A stretch of 64,000 nucleotides of DNA. Origin: Roseibium marinum. GTDB lineage: Bacteria; Pseudomonadota; Alphaproteobacteria; Rhizobiales; Stappiaceae. The position numbers and the translations under genes are program-made. Below, one piece after another: positions 38,339-47,956 of the stretch (position 1 is its first letter; each line of letters opens with the position of its first letter). Location of the stretch: contig NZ_PPCN01000001.1 in assembly GCF_002906165.1 (NCBI RefSeq), positions 1,178,001-1,242,000 of the forward strand, read 5' to 3'. Below the pieces are notes generated by a model that saw only the letters and a list, made by a program, of their open reading frames with translations, was not told the DNA's origin and searched no databases.

Positions 38339-40225
38339 ATGCAGGTCAGGCAACTTGGCGAACAGGTGATCAACCAGATCGCCGCCGGCGAGGTGATCGA
38401 GCGCCCCGCCAGCGTGATCAAGGAACTGGTCGAGAACGCTGTGGATGCCGGTGCATCGAACATCGAAATCGTCACTGCCGCCGGGGGCAAGACCCTGATG
38501 CGGGTGTCGGATGATGGCGAAGGCATGCGCCAGGACGACCTGAAGCTGGCGATCCGCCGTCATTGCACCTCGAAAATCTCCGACGACGACCTGTTCGACA
38601 TCCGCTCGCTCGGCTTTCGCGGCGAGGCCTTGCCCTCCATAGGATCGGTCGCCCGCCTGGCTATCCAGAGCCGTCACCGGGAAGAAGAGCACGCCTGGGC
38701 GATTGCCGTTGAAGGCGGCAGGGAACAGCCGATCATCCCGGCCGCGCGCACCAGGGGGACACAGGTTGAAGTCCGGGACCTGTTCTTTTCCACACCCGCC
38801 AGATTGAAATTTCTGAAATCCGACCGGGCGGAAGCCTCCGCGATCACGGAAATCGTCAAGCGTATCGCCCTTGCTTATCCGCAAATAGGTTTCTCGCTTT
38901 CCGGCGCCGACCGCCAGGCGCTAAGCTGGCCGGCGGCCCGCGGGGGCGAGCCGCATCTGGCACGGATCGCGCAGATCCTCGGGCAGGATTTTGTCGACAA
39001 CGCCATGGACATCGATGCGGAGCGCGAGGGCGTCCGCCTGACCGGATTCGCGGGCCTGCCGACCCATCATCGCGGTAATGCCCAGAACCAGTTCTTCTAC
39101 GTGAACGGCCGTCCTGTGAAGGACAAGCTGCTGCTGTCCGGCCTGCGCGGTGCCTATGCCGATGTTCTGGCGCGGGACCGCCATCCGGTTGTCGTCCTGT
39201 TCCTGGATCTCGATCCGGTGCAGGTGGATGTGAACGTGCATCCCGCCAAGGCGGATGTCCGGTTCAGGGACTCCCAACTGGTGCGCGGACTGCTCGTGGG
39301 ATCCATCAAACACGCCCTTGTTCAGGCAGGGCACCGCTCGTCCACCTCAAATGCCTCCGTCGCGCTCGACGCGCTGCGGGTACATGCGCCGGGCTATCGC
39401 TCACCGTCTTCTCCGGGAGGCGCCCCATACGGGCCTGGAAACGGCTCAGGAGCCCTATACGGTCAGTCGGCCTCGCGCTGGGAGCCGGAGGTTTTTCGGC
39501 CGCTGGACGCGGCGGCTGCATCGGCAGCAGGATTTTCCGAACAGCCCCAGGCCCCGTTTGCCGGCCCGACCGGTTTCGACGCCTTTGGCGTGCCGTCGGC
39601 GGATGCCCGCGCGCATGAGGTTCCGGTCGAAAGCGAAAAAACCCGGCTGCCGCTTGGCGCGGCGCGCGCCCAGGTGCACGAGACGTATATCATCGCCCAG
39701 ACCGGCGACGGCGTTGTCATCGTCGACCAGCACGCGGCGCATGAACGGCTCGTCTACGAGCGCCTGAAGGAAGCGCTGGCGAAGAAGGAGGTCGCCCGGC
39801 AGATCCTTCTGATTCCCGAAATCGTCGAGCTGCCGGAAGAAGACGCCGCCCGGCTGGCGGAGCGGGCGGAGGACCTTGAAAAGGTCGGGCTCAGCCTGGA
39901 AGCCTTCGGCCCCGGTGCGATCGCTGTCAGGGAAACGCCCGCGATACTGGGCGACATGGATATCCAGGGGATGGTCCGAAACCTGGCCGATGAGCTTGCC
40001 GAATGGGATACCGCCGATGGCCTGAAGGAAAAGCTCGACCATGTTGCCGCCACCATGGCCTGCCACGGTTCGGTGCGCGCCGGCCGCCGCATGCGTCCGG
40101 AGGAAATGGACGCGCTGCTGCGCGACATGGAGGCGACGCCGCTCTCCGGTCAGTGCAATCACGGCCGTCCCACCTGGGTGGAGCTGAAACTGACGGACAT
40201 CGAGAAGCTCTTTGGACGAAAATGA
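38339..40225 (+). CDS. mutL: DNA mismatch repair protein MutL
   Basis: 628 residues from ATG 38339 ([19 protein letters not shown]). The N-terminal GHKL ATPase has [14 protein letters not shown] and [14 protein letters not shown] Pro/Ser/Gly linker spans about 330-440. The C-terminal endonuclease domain carries [14 protein letters not shown] (about 463, the DQHA-x2-E-x4-E metal motif) and a late [11 protein letters not shown] segment. The protein should therefore nick DNA itself, as expected for bacteria lacking MutH. The downstream hydrolase frame touches its stop. Confidence 0.97.
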   Translation: MQVRQLGEQVINQIAAGEVIERPASVIKELVENAVDAGASNIEIVTAAGGKTLMRVSDDGEGMRQDDLKLAIRRHCTSKISDDDLFDIRSLGFRGEALPSIGSVARLAIQSRHREEEHAWAIAVEGGREQPIIPAARTRGTQVEVRDLFFSTPARLKFLKSDRAEASAITEIVKRIALAYPQIGFSLSGADRQALSWPAARGGEPHLARIAQILGQDFVDNAMDIDAEREGVRLTGFAGLPTHHRGNAQNQFFYVNGRPVKDKLLLSGLRGAYADVLARDRHPVVVLFLDLDPVQVDVNVHPAKADVRFRDSQLVRGLLVGSIKHALVQAGHRSSTSNASVALDALRVHAPGYRSPSSPGGAPYGPGNGSGALYGQSASRWEPEVFRPLDAAAASAAGFSEQPQAPFAGPTGFDAFGVPSADARAHEVPVESEKTRLPLGAARAQVHETYIIAQTGDGVVIVDQHAAHERLVYERLKEALAKKEVARQILLIPEIVELPEEDAARLAERAEDLEKVGLSLEAFGPGAIAVRETPAILGDMDIQGMVRNLADELAEWDTADGLKEKLDHVAATMACHGSVRAGRRMRPEEMDALLRDMEATPLSGQCNHGRPTWVELKLTDIEKLFGRK

Positions 40226-40287
40226 ACCGGCAGAGTGATCGGCTGGAGATTTTGCGCCGTAAGATTGCCGGGCCAGAGGAGACCGGA

Positions 40288-41157
40288 ATGCCGACAAGCG
40301 CACACGTTCAGCCTGACCGGAATGGGGACAGCCGCCGAGGAAAGCGGACCAGAGTGTGGCGGCGGCTCGCCGGGTTCGCCATCATTGTGGCAATCGCCTA
40401 CGGCATGGCGGCGGGTTTCATGTATCTCAACCAGCGCAGCTTTGTCTTCGTGCCGACGGGGGAACTTTCCGATCCTGCCGCAAAGGGTCTGGAAAACGTT
40501 ACCGTGGACACCGTGGAAATGGCGGATGGGACCAAAGTTACCGTCTGGAGTGCGGCCCCTGCCCGGGAAGGCGCGCCCACCGTGCTGTATTTTCACGGAA
40601 ATTCCGGCAATGTTTCAAGCAGGTGGGAACGGTTCGGTCAGATCCTCGAAAGCGGTTTCGGATTTTACGCTCCAAGCTACCGGGGCTATGCCGGCAGCGG
40701 CGGAAGTCCCTCGGAGGAAGCCTTCATAGCCGACGGGCTGGAACATTTTGACCGGCTGGCAGCCACTGGAACGCCAATCATCGTGCATGGCGAAAGCCTG
40801 GGCACCGGCGTTGCGACGGCGGTCGCCGCGCGCCGTCCGCAAGCCGGTCTTCTTGTGTTGGAAGCGCCTTACACGGCGCTCGTCGACATGGCGTATGAGG
40901 CGTATCCATGGCTGCCCGTCAGCCTCCTGATGAAGGACCCGATGCCGACCCGCGACCGCATCGCCAATGTCACCGCGCCGGTGCTGATCGTTCACGGTAC
41001 GGACGACAGGCTCATTTCCCTGAAGCATGGCAAGCTGCTGTTTGACAGGGCCGTCGACCCCAAGCGCATCGTCGTCGTCGAAGGTGCCGGGCATGGTGAC
41101 TTGTGGGCCAACGGCTTGTGGCCCGCCGTCCTTGAAACGTGGCGGGATGCGCGGTGA
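40288..41157 (+). CDS. Membrane-anchored alpha/beta hydrolase (Bem46/ABHD17-like)
   Basis: 289 residues from ATG 40288 (GAGGAG 9 nt upstream). An alternative ATG at 40222 overlaps the mutL stop but has no ribosome site. One membrane helix (about 30-50) precedes the hydrolase domain. Features: YFHGNSGNVSSR oxyanion turn, nucleophile elbow GESLGTGVA, Asp in HGTDDRLIS and His in GAGHGDL. The family is broad; candidate activities are esterase or thioesterase on the periplasmic face. Ends at a strong bidirectional terminator. Confidence 0.85.
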   Translation: MPTSAHVQPDRNGDSRRGKRTRVWRRLAGFAIIVAIAYGMAAGFMYLNQRSFVFVPTGELSDPAAKGLENVTVDTVEMADGTKVTVWSAAPAREGAPTVLYFHGNSGNVSSRWERFGQILESGFGFYAPSYRGYAGSGGSPSEEAFIADGLEHFDRLAATGTPIIVHGESLGTGVATAVAARRPQAGLLVLEAPYTALVDMAYEAYPWLPVSLLMKDPMPTRDRIANVTAPVLIVHGTDDRLISLKHGKLLFDRAVDPKRIVVVEGAGHGDLWANGLWPAVLETWRDAR

Positions 41158-41187
41158 TGTCTGTCGTCTGATGAACCTGTCTGGAAT

Positions 41188-41225
41188 CGAAAGAGCCCCG
41201 GACCGTCCGGGCCGGGGCTCTTTCG
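41188..41225. terminator. Bidirectional terminator between hydrolase and porin genes
   Basis: CGAAAGAGCCCCGG (41188-41201) pairs perfectly with CCGGGGCTCTTTCG (41212-41225). It lies between convergent genes and serves both. Confidence 0.92.
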
Positions 41226-41245
41226 TGTTCAGGTCCTTGAACGGT

Positions 41246-42433
41246 TCAGAACGTCCGCTGGACGCGGAACGTCCCGTAGAGTTCGTAGGTGTCGTCGAGG
41301 CCGGAAGACCGGCTGAAGTCCAGATCGCGATACTGAAGTTCCGGACCCATGACGAAGCCGGAAACCGGCTCCCAGACGACGTTGGCTGTGGCGTCCCACT
41401 GCGTGAAATCATAGGCGCCGGTCCCGCCTTCCACGTTGTGATAGCCGCCTTCGAGATTGGCTTCGATGGTATTGGTCAGGCCCAGGTTGATCCCGCCGAA
41501 GACGTTCCATGTCTTGGTGGTGTCGGTTCCCGTTCCGGTGAAGACGGCGTCGGTGATCCGACTGTTCCAGCCGGTTGAGCCGTAGCCGCTGGCGCCGTCC
41601 GTGTAGACACCCTGCACGGCGATGCTGCCACCGTTGGCAAGGCCGCTGAACTTGTATTCGACACCGCCGCCAAGGGCCCAGCCGAGCTCATCTCCACCGC
41701 CGCCGGTGACGCCATTATAGGTCGAATCCGGGTAGACCTGATGCAGGGCGCCCATAATCTGGGCTTCGCCCCAACCCTGCTTGAGCCCGATCGCAGCGAC
41801 AAAGTCCGGCAACCGGGTGCCGCCGTAATCTTCGGTGCCGCCGTTCAGACCGATGCTGGTTTCGCGCGAAGAGCGGTCTTCGATTGCGATCGTTGCGTTG
41901 AAACCGTTGCCGTAGGCGAAGGTATAGGCGGCCTGATTGATCTTCTGGTCGCTATAGCTCTCGATCTGGGCGTTAAAGGCATAGCCGGTGAAGAAGTCGA
42001 AGTTCGAGCCATTGCGGCCGGCCAGCAGACCGCCCCACTGGATGTAGGCCTTGTCCACCGTGAAGGACGAAGCGTCGTCGTTGGTGGCGGTTCCGTACAT
42101 CTCGATAAAGGTACGCAACGTGCCGAATTCGGTCGCGGTGCGGGAGTCGAGATAGAGATAACCGCGCGAGCGGAGCTGAATGGCGTCGGAATTGCGGTTA
42201 CCCCAGGAATTTTCAGCTTCGCCGAAGTTTCTGAAACGGGTGTCGAAGCGGACGCGGCCTCCCACGCGCAGGCAGGTTTCGGTGCCCGGGATATAGTAGA
42301 AACGCGCGCCGTAGGCATCGCAGATGCGGACATAATCGACAGGTTCTGGAGCTACTGGCAGATCAGCAGCCTGAGCCGGGTTGGCCACCGCCACGAAACT
42401 GGCGAATGCCCCAAGAACAGCAATACGTGTCAT
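41246..42433 (-). CDS. Outer-membrane porin, alphaproteobacterial Omp2b-type family
   Basis: 395 residues from ATG 42433 (GGAG upstream): signal peptide (about 1-23, AQAAD), then the family opening VDYVRICDAYGARFYYIPGTETCLRVGGRVR with its conserved Cys pair. It is followed by amphipathic beta strands ending in aromatic Phe (RVQRTF). This is the 16-stranded rhizobial/Brucella porin family for passive uptake of small solutes. Very abundant proteins of this type usually have strong promoters; the AT-rich stretch 42434-42657 is the likely site. Confidence 0.93.
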   Translation of the reverse strand: MTRIAVLGAFASFVAVANPAQAADLPVAPEPVDYVRICDAYGARFYYIPGTETCLRVGGRVRFDTRFRNFGEAENSWGNRNSDAIQLRSRGYLYLDSRTATEFGTLRTFIEMYGTATNDDASSFTVDKAYIQWGGLLAGRNGSNFDFFTGYAFNAQIESYSDQKINQAAYTFAYGNGFNATIAIEDRSSRETSIGLNGGTEDYGGTRLPDFVAAIGLKQGWGEAQIMGALHQVYPDSTYNGVTGGGGDELGWALGGGVEYKFSGLANGGSIAVQGVYTDGASGYGSTGWNSRITDAVFTGTGTDTTKTWNVFGGINLGLTNTIEANLEGGYHNVEGGTGAYDFTQWDATANVVWEPVSGFVMGPELQYRDLDFSRSSGLDDTYELYGTFRVQRTF

Positions 42434-42657
42434 GTGATACTCCGAAACGAATTTGGTTTTTACCAACCCGGCAGACAGCTTTAAGGATTGGTACTACCCC
42501 CGCCAGGAATATGGTGGCCGCAAATGACAGTTTGGATAGCGCACCGGTCACAAATGTCGTCTGACAAGGCGTTTGGTCGGGTGTGTTGCATTTGCGCTAC
42601 TAAACAACTTTGCGCTGCATATTGCGTTTATGCAAGTCCACCTGAAAGCCCGCTGGA

Positions 42658-43125
42658 TTATCGCTTTGCCTGGAAGAATGTTTTCAGCAAAGCGACGGCA
42701 CGGGTTTCGCCGATCCCGGAATAGACGTCCGGCGCGTGATGACAGGTCGGCTGACGGAAAAATCTGGTGCCGTGGTCGACAGCACCGCCCTTTTCATCGC
42801 CGGCGCCATAATAAAGACGCCGGATGCGCGCGAAGGAAATCGCGCCCGCGCACATCGCGCAAGGTTCGAGCGTCACGTAGAGATCGCAGTCCGGCAGGCG
42901 CTGCGATCCAAGTTCGGCGCAGGCCGCGCGCAGAACAAGAACCTCCGCATGGGCGGTCGGATCGTTCAGCTCAAGCGTCCGGTTGCCGTTGCGGGCAAGG
43001 ACCCGGTCCCCCAGGACGACCACCGCGCCGACGGGCACTTCACCCCTGGAGGCGGCCTTTTCCGCCTCTTCCAGGGCCAGATCCATGAAGGATCTCTGGC
43101 GCTCGCCGGTTTCCGGGCCGCTCAT
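42658..43125 (-). CDS. tadA: tRNA-specific adenosine deaminase
   Basis: 155 residues with the cytidine-deaminase fold: HAE (in DPTAHAEVLVLRAA) and PCAMC (in TLEPCAMCAGA) bind the catalytic zinc. The GAGDEKGGAVDHG segment after it is typical of TadA, which converts A34 of tRNA-Arg to inosine. It is divergent from the pseudouridine synthase gene, an arrangement common in alphaproteobacteria. Confidence 0.95.
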   Translation of the reverse strand: MSGPETGERQRSFMDLALEEAEKAASRGEVPVGAVVVLGDRVLARNGNRTLELNDPTAHAEVLVLRAACAELGSQRLPDCDLYVTLEPCAMCAGAISFARIRRLYYGAGDEKGGAVDHGTRFFRQPTCHHAPDVYSGIGETRAVALLKTFFQAKR

Positions 43126-43318
43126 CGGCTCTCGGTTCTAAAGGGGTGAATTGGGTTCATATGGATTTGTTTAGTCGGAATCGCGCATGCCGTCAGCCCC
43201 GGCCGGAAAATTCCGCCCGGGATAACAGGGAGATTTGGCGTTCTGAAAAGGTCCGCAATTCGGACATTGCTGAAAACAAGCGATTCCCGAAAGGCCCAAG
43301 CTCTGCTATGACGCGCGC

Positions 43319-44854
43319 ATGACGACAAGAAAAACACCTCCCCGGCGCCCGGCCGCCGCAAAAGACCAGGGGCGCGACAAACGCACATCGGAAAAACGCC
43401 GCCCGGCACCGAAAGATGCGGTGAAGGCGGCACCGAAAGCCGTTATCCGTGGCTCTGACGCTGCCGTGGACAGCGGTGAGCGGAGCGCCAAAAGAAAAAC
43501 GTCTCCCGGGCGCCCGGCCTTCACGAAAGATCAGGGGCGTAACAAACGCGCATCGGAAAAACGCCGCGCGGCACCGAAAGATATACCGAAAGCGATACCG
43601 GTTGTCGCTCCCGGTGGCTCAGAAGACGCAGCGGGCCGCGGCGAGCGGATCGCCAAGGTCATGGCGCGCGCCGGCCTGTGTTCCCGCCGCGAGGCGGAAA
43701 CCTGGATCGAAAACGGCAGGGTCGAGCTCAACGGCCAGAAGCTGACCACGCCCGCGATCACGGTCACGCCGAACGACAAGGTGGTCGTGGACGGAAAGCT
43801 GTTGCCGACGCGCGAGCGCACCCGCCTCTGGCTCTATCACAAGCCGCGCGGCCTGGTGACGACCAACAAGGACCCGGAAGGCCGGCCTACTGTTTTCGAA
43901 CGGCTTCCGGCGGAACTGCCGCGGGTGCTGACCGTCGGCCGCCTCGACATCAACACCGAGGGCCTGCTGCTCCTGACTAATGACGGCGGGCTGGCGCGCG
44001 TGCTGGAACTGCCGGCAACCGGCTGGCTGCGGCGCTACCGGGTGCGCGCCTTCGGCAAGGTGACACAGGCCGATCTGGACGGATTGAAGGATGGCATCGC
44101 CATTGAGGGGGCTCTCTACGGTGCAATTGAAGCGACCCTGGACAAGGAGCAGGGCGGCAACAGCTGGATGACCGTGGGACTGCGCGAAGGCAAGAACCGG
44201 GAAGTCAAACGGGTGCTGGAGCATCTCGGCCTGACGGTGAACCGCCTGATCCGTCTGTCCTACGGACCGTTCCAGCTGATGGATCTGCCGGAAGGCGATG
44301 TCCGCGAGATCCGCGGACGTGTCCTGCGGGATCAGCTCGGCGACACCCTGGCGGAAGAAGCGGGAGCGGATTTCGATGCGCCCCTGTTCCACGCCCCCAA
44401 ACCGGAAGCGGAAAAGAAGCCTTCCGGCACGCGGCAGAAGGCCGGCCGTGCCGGCGAAGGACAGCCCGGCGAACGCCGTGAAGCCGGCGGGCAGGGCAAA
44501 TGGATGACCGCCCGTGAGGGCAAGACCGTGACCGACCGCCACAAGGCGGCCAAGTCCCGGCGCTCGGACGCTGCGCGCCCCGACGGGGAAAAGGACCGCA
44601 AGCCCGGCAAGCGCAAGCCGGCCGGACCGAAAAAGGAAAAGGTCTCGCCGCGCTCCCGTTTCCGCATGACCACCGATGCCAAGCCTCGCAGGGACGCCGG
44701 TGAGCAACGCTTCAGCGCGCCGCCACGCAAGATCTGGGGCGACGAGGGACTGGTGGAAGACAAGCATCAGGAAAGCCGGAGCGAAGCCGAGAAGCGCGCC
44801 CGCAGCGGTCCGCCGAAAGGCGGCAGGGGACCGCGGGGTGGGGGCCGTTCGTGA
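43319..44854 (+). CDS. rRNA pseudouridine synthase (RluB-type) with long basic tails
   Basis: 511 residues. The core (about 105-345) has an S4 RNA-binding domain (IAKVMARAGLCSRREAE) and the RsuA/RluB catalytic domain with GRLDINTEGLLLLTNDG (catalytic Asp). The N-terminus holds a 55-residue tandem repeat: KDQGRDKRTSEKRR and KDQGRNKRASEKRR recur exactly 165 bp apart. The C-terminal tail of about 165 residues is Lys/Arg/Gly-rich and probably disordered, for rRNA binding. It modifies 23S rRNA. The rsmD start overlaps its end by 4 bp. Confidence 0.9.
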   Translation: MTTRKTPPRRPAAAKDQGRDKRTSEKRRPAPKDAVKAAPKAVIRGSDAAVDSGERSAKRKTSPGRPAFTKDQGRNKRASEKRRAAPKDIPKAIPVVAPGGSEDAAGRGERIAKVMARAGLCSRREAETWIENGRVELNGQKLTTPAITVTPNDKVVVDGKLLPTRERTRLWLYHKPRGLVTTNKDPEGRPTVFERLPAELPRVLTVGRLDINTEGLLLLTNDGGLARVLELPATGWLRRYRVRAFGKVTQADLDGLKDGIAIEGALYGAIEATLDKEQGGNSWMTVGLREGKNREVKRVLEHLGLTVNRLIRLSYGPFQLMDLPEGDVREIRGRVLRDQLGDTLAEEAGADFDAPLFHAPKPEAEKKPSGTRQKAGRAGEGQPGERREAGGQGKWMTAREGKTVTDRHKAAKSRRSDAARPDGEKDRKPGKRKPAGPKKEKVSPRSRFRMTTDAKPRRDAGEQRFSAPPRKIWGDEGLVEDKHQESRSEAEKRARSGPPKGGRGPRGGGRS

Positions 44855-45414
44855 GAATTGTTGCCGGACGTTTCAGGGGCGCGGCGCTTGCCGCGCCGAA
44901 GTCGCAGGCGACCCGGCCGACAAGCGACCGGTTGCGCGAGACGATCTTCAACATTCTCACCCACGGTCTTGAGGTCGATCTGGACGGCATCCGGGTTCTG
45001 GATCTGTTCGCCGGCACCGGCGCGCTTGGCTTCGAAGCCATCAGCCGGGGCGCGCGCCATTGCACCTTTATCGAGGAAGGCACGCAGGCACGCGGCGTGA
45101 TCCGCCGGAACATGGAAGATCTCGGCCTGAACGGTGCCGCGAAGATTTTCCGCCGAGACGCGGCCCGCCTCGGCAGCGCCGGTAACATCGAACCGTTCGA
45201 TCTGCTGTTCGCCGATCCGCCCTATGACAAGGGGCTCGGTGAAAAGGCGCTTGCCTCGGCCGCGGCCGGAGGCTGGCTGAAGCCGGGCACCATATGCGTA
45301 CTGGAAGAACGGGCGTCCGCGGATATCGACATCCCTGAAGGTTTCACCGAATGTGACCGGCGGCAGGCGGGCGACAGCCAGGTGGTTTTTCTGAGCTACA
45401 GCCTGGGAACGTAA
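44851..45414 (+). CDS. rsmD: 16S rRNA (guanine966-N2)-methyltransferase
   Basis: 187 residues with the SAM-binding LDLFAGTGALGFEAISRG (motif I), the N6/N2-methyltransferase motif LFADPPYD (motif IV), and the N-terminal MRIVAGRFRGAALAAP typical of RsmD. GTG start overlapping the pseudouridine synthase stop by 4 bp, so two rRNA-modification enzymes are co-translated. Confidence 0.95.
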   Translation: MRIVAGRFRGAALAAPKSQATRPTSDRLRETIFNILTHGLEVDLDGIRVLDLFAGTGALGFEAISRGARHCTFIEEGTQARGVIRRNMEDLGLNGAAKIFRRDAARLGSAGNIEPFDLLFADPPYDKGLGEKALASAAAGGWLKPGTICVLEERASADIDIPEGFTECDRRQAGDSQVVFLSYSLGT

Positions 45415-45424
45415 CCGATACGAC

Positions 45425-46285
45425 TCAGGCCCCACCGGGCATCATGATATAGACTGTCTTGCGCATGGGCAGACCGGCGCGGGTGACGATCAGCTTCGGA
45501 GTGTCGGCTTGGATGATCTCGTATCCGGCTTCCGTTGCCCTCCCCACGAAGCTCTGCAGGGCGCCGGAGAAATGAAAATGCATCGGGATCACCATGGCCG
45601 GTCCAATGCTTTCAAGGACGTGCATCAGGCTCTCCAGGCGTAGCGTCGAGGAATTGTCGATTGCGGCAAAGACAATGTCGATCTGTCCAAGCCGTGTCAG
45701 GTCCTCCCGGGTCAGCCTGTGGTGCAGATGCCCCAGATGGGCAATGCACAGATCCGCCACCTCGAAAATGAAGATCGAATTGCCCAGCCGCCGGCTCTCT
45801 CCGTCCCAGCCGCGAATATTGGTCTGGATATTGCGGATGCGGACATCCTGGACGGTCAGGTCATGGTCTATGGGGCCGCCCTGTGGATTCCAGCCATACA
45901 GGAGATGTTCAATGCCGGGGTCGGGACTGACCGCGTAATGCGTGCTGTGGGCACCGTTCATGGTCGCGACGGTCGGCGGCAGGAAAGGCCGGATACTGTC
46001 GTTGTAATCGGTTGCGATCCGCACACCCTGCGGCGTTTCCAGTTCGAAAGTGGAGTGGCCGATATAACGGATCTGCACCTCGCCGGCCCCGAGTGCGGCG
46101 TGCCACACGCGGGCTTCTCCCGGCGCCGGGCTCCTATAAGGCGCATCGGCGATCAACTGGCAGACGGCGTAAGCCGGTCCCGCCAATGCCAGAGCGGCAA
46201 CCATCGCGAACAGGAGGGCCGCCAACTGCGTCAGACGCCGCAGAGACGGGTAAGGTCCAATACGTTCGGAAACGGCTGAAGCCAT
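45425..46285 (-). CDS. Membrane-anchored MBL-fold hydrolase (UlaG-like), atypical metal motif
   Basis: 286 residues with an N-terminal hydrophobic anchor or signal (about 15-40). The front matches UlaG/Lactamase_B_3 proteins (RYIGHSTFELETPQGVRIATD). The usual H-x-H-x-D-H motif reads HSTHYAV, without the following DH pair. Later metal-type residues appear in HLGHLHH and IPMHFHF. A metal site may still form, but not the standard one. It converges with rsmD, 10 bp between stops. Substrate unknown. Confidence 0.75.
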   Translation of the reverse strand: MASAVSERIGPYPSLRRLTQLAALLFAMVAALALAGPAYAVCQLIADAPYRSPAPGEARVWHAALGAGEVQIRYIGHSTFELETPQGVRIATDYNDSIRPFLPPTVATMNGAHSTHYAVSPDPGIEHLLYGWNPQGGPIDHDLTVQDVRIRNIQTNIRGWDGESRRLGNSIFIFEVADLCIAHLGHLHHRLTREDLTRLGQIDIVFAAIDNSSTLRLESLMHVLESIGPAMVIPMHFHFSGALQSFVGRATEAGYEIIQADTPKLIVTRAGLPMRKTVYIMMPGGA

Positions 46286-46423
46286 GGTTCACCCCTCCAG
46301 ATGTCAGTGCGTCCTTTTAAGTGTAGAGGGCGGATCTCCAAGGGCAAGTAACTTTGATGGCGGAACGGCACAAGTTTCAGGCATCGGGCCGTTGGGGGAC
46401 GGGCTGCCTTGGAGTGACCTGGA

Positions 46424-46474
46424 GAAAGAAAAAGGCAACCGGCTTGCACAAGGGAGGCTGTGAAGGCGGTTGCC
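46424..46474 (-). terminator. Terminator of the small minus-strand gene
   Basis: On the minus strand GGCAACCG pairs with CGGTTGCC across a roughly 25-nt loop and runs into TTTTTCTTTC. It lies 50 bp past the stop at 46524. The rest of 46286-46423 holds nothing recognisable. Confidence 0.65.
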
Positions 46475-46523
46475 TGAGTTGGGGGCGGGTGGGAGGAAGA
46501 ACCAGCCCCTGATCGGATGTCTT

Positions 46524-46865
46524 TTATACGCTGCGGAGGCTGACCTGGGCCTTGCCTCCTCTAGAGACGCCGCTGAAGCGGCTTTCTGTTTCTGTACCGG
46601 TGGCAGCCGACTGCAAATGGATCATCTCGCCGGCGTGTCCGGCTTCCATCAAAAGGGATTGCCGGCTGCACAGCTTGGCGAGCGAAAGCCCCAGTTTACG
46701 GAAATGAGCGCGCCGGTAACAATATACGGCCAATGCCGCGCGCTGGCCGTCCGGTAACTGGTTACCGACATCCGTCACCGCATTGAAGGTGGCGTCCAGT
46801 AACCGTTTCAGTAAATCGTCCGATACCGGACAGTTATCCAAATCCGTTGATCCCGTTGGCTGCAT
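46524..46865 (-). CDS. Small conserved hypothetical protein (rhizobial type)
   Basis: 113 residues with the core RAALAVYCYRRAHFRKLGLSLA (about 43-64), then an Ala/Gly-rich helix and an S-R-polar tail. I recall the pattern A-x-F/Y-C/L-Y-x-R-x-H-x-R/H-x-L/I-G-L in uncharacterised rhizobial proteins, so it is probably real and conserved. A terminator follows. No function known to me. Confidence 0.6.
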   Translation of the reverse strand: MQPTGSTDLDNCPVSDDLLKRLLDATFNAVTDVGNQLPDGQRAALAVYCYRRAHFRKLGLSLAKLCSRQSLLMEAGHAGEMIHLQSAATGTETESRFSGVSRGGKAQVSLRSV

Positions 46866-46979
46866 AGCCTTCTCCTAATAGAATAGGAAAAGTATTTATT
46901 GGTTGTATTAATGCTTTGTTAAATGGGGCGCGGGATCCAATAAAAAGGATTTATCTCGTGGATTGTACGGGTGTTGCCT

Positions 46980-47882
46980 CTAGGTAACTAGGGTAGGTTC
47001 TTTTAGCAGTCTCTCGAGTTTTTCTTTCGTCGTGTCTTTCAAGGACTCCGCCGAATCCAGAATGCGCTCTGCTTTCATGAAATCGAGAACACGAACCGTG
47101 TCGTGAGGTGGCCGGATCAGGATATCCGGTTGATCTATCTTGAGTTTTTGGGTTGTAATGGTTTGCATCAGGATTTGTGAGGCACCGAAAAGCGAATCCA
47201 GCATGCTGATTTCGTTCTTGTCGGTGCGCGGAACCGGGGCGCCGACCACATCGACAGCAATGACGATGTCACAATTCGTGCGCAACCCGTCAAACGGCAG
47301 TGGATTAACCACGCCGCCATCGATCAGGATTCGGCCGTTCAGCGTGACCGGCCGGAAAATTGCGGGAATCGCGATGGACGCGGCGAGGGCAGGCAGCAGC
47401 GGACCCGATTCGAAATCGACTTCCTGACAGCCATAAAAGTCGGTCGCAAGCAGGCGAAGCGGGATTTTGAGGTCCTCGAACCGGTCCGGCAGATACGCCG
47501 CTATGAAAACCTCGAGCACGCGTTGCGGATCGAACTGTACGGGGCCGGGGCGGAACATATCGACGAACCGCCGGGGCCTGAGCTGCCAGAGCCGTGACAG
47601 CACACTGTTGCGGTCAGCGAAGATTTCCAGCGTCATCTTGCGGATGTCATTGCCGCTGAGGCCCCCGGCATAGGCCGCGCCCATGATGGCGCCTATGGAG
47701 GTGCCCGCGATCTGGGCAGGCTTCAGGCCAAGCTCGTCGAGCGCTTCAAGCACCGGTATGTGGGCAAGTCCCCGGGCACCGCCGCCGCCGAGGGCGAGGC
47801 CGATCCGGGGTGAGGAGGGAAGATGGGACATCTCGTCAGCTTCCGGCTGCTGTTGTTCGGAGCGTTCAGATCGAGACTCCAT
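46980..47882 (-). CDS. Patatin-like phospholipase (RssA/YchK type)
   Basis: 300 residues. The oxyanion GGGGARG (about 31-37), nucleophile GTSIG (Ser near 60) and catalytic Asp in LIDGGVVNP (DGG) are all intact. This type hydrolyses acyl esters of lipids, probably at the membrane; no secretion signal is present. It is read in the same direction as the GGDEF-EAL gene upstream, 74 bp apart. Confidence 0.92.
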   Translation of the reverse strand: MESRSERSEQQQPEADEMSHLPSSPRIGLALGGGGARGLAHIPVLEALDELGLKPAQIAGTSIGAIMGAAYAGGLSGNDIRKMTLEIFADRNSVLSRLWQLRPRRFVDMFRPGPVQFDPQRVLEVFIAAYLPDRFEDLKIPLRLLATDFYGCQEVDFESGPLLPALAASIAIPAIFRPVTLNGRILIDGGVVNPLPFDGLRTNCDIVIAVDVVGAPVPRTDKNEISMLDSLFGASQILMQTITTQKLKIDQPDILIRPPHDTVRVLDFMKAERILDSAESLKDTTKEKLERLLKEPTLVT

Positions 47883-47956
47883 GAGTCCGGATCCGGTCTC
47901 TTATCGCCGCTACACGGACCGGGCGTCAAACAGAACGCGCCGAAGGTCCGGACCCG

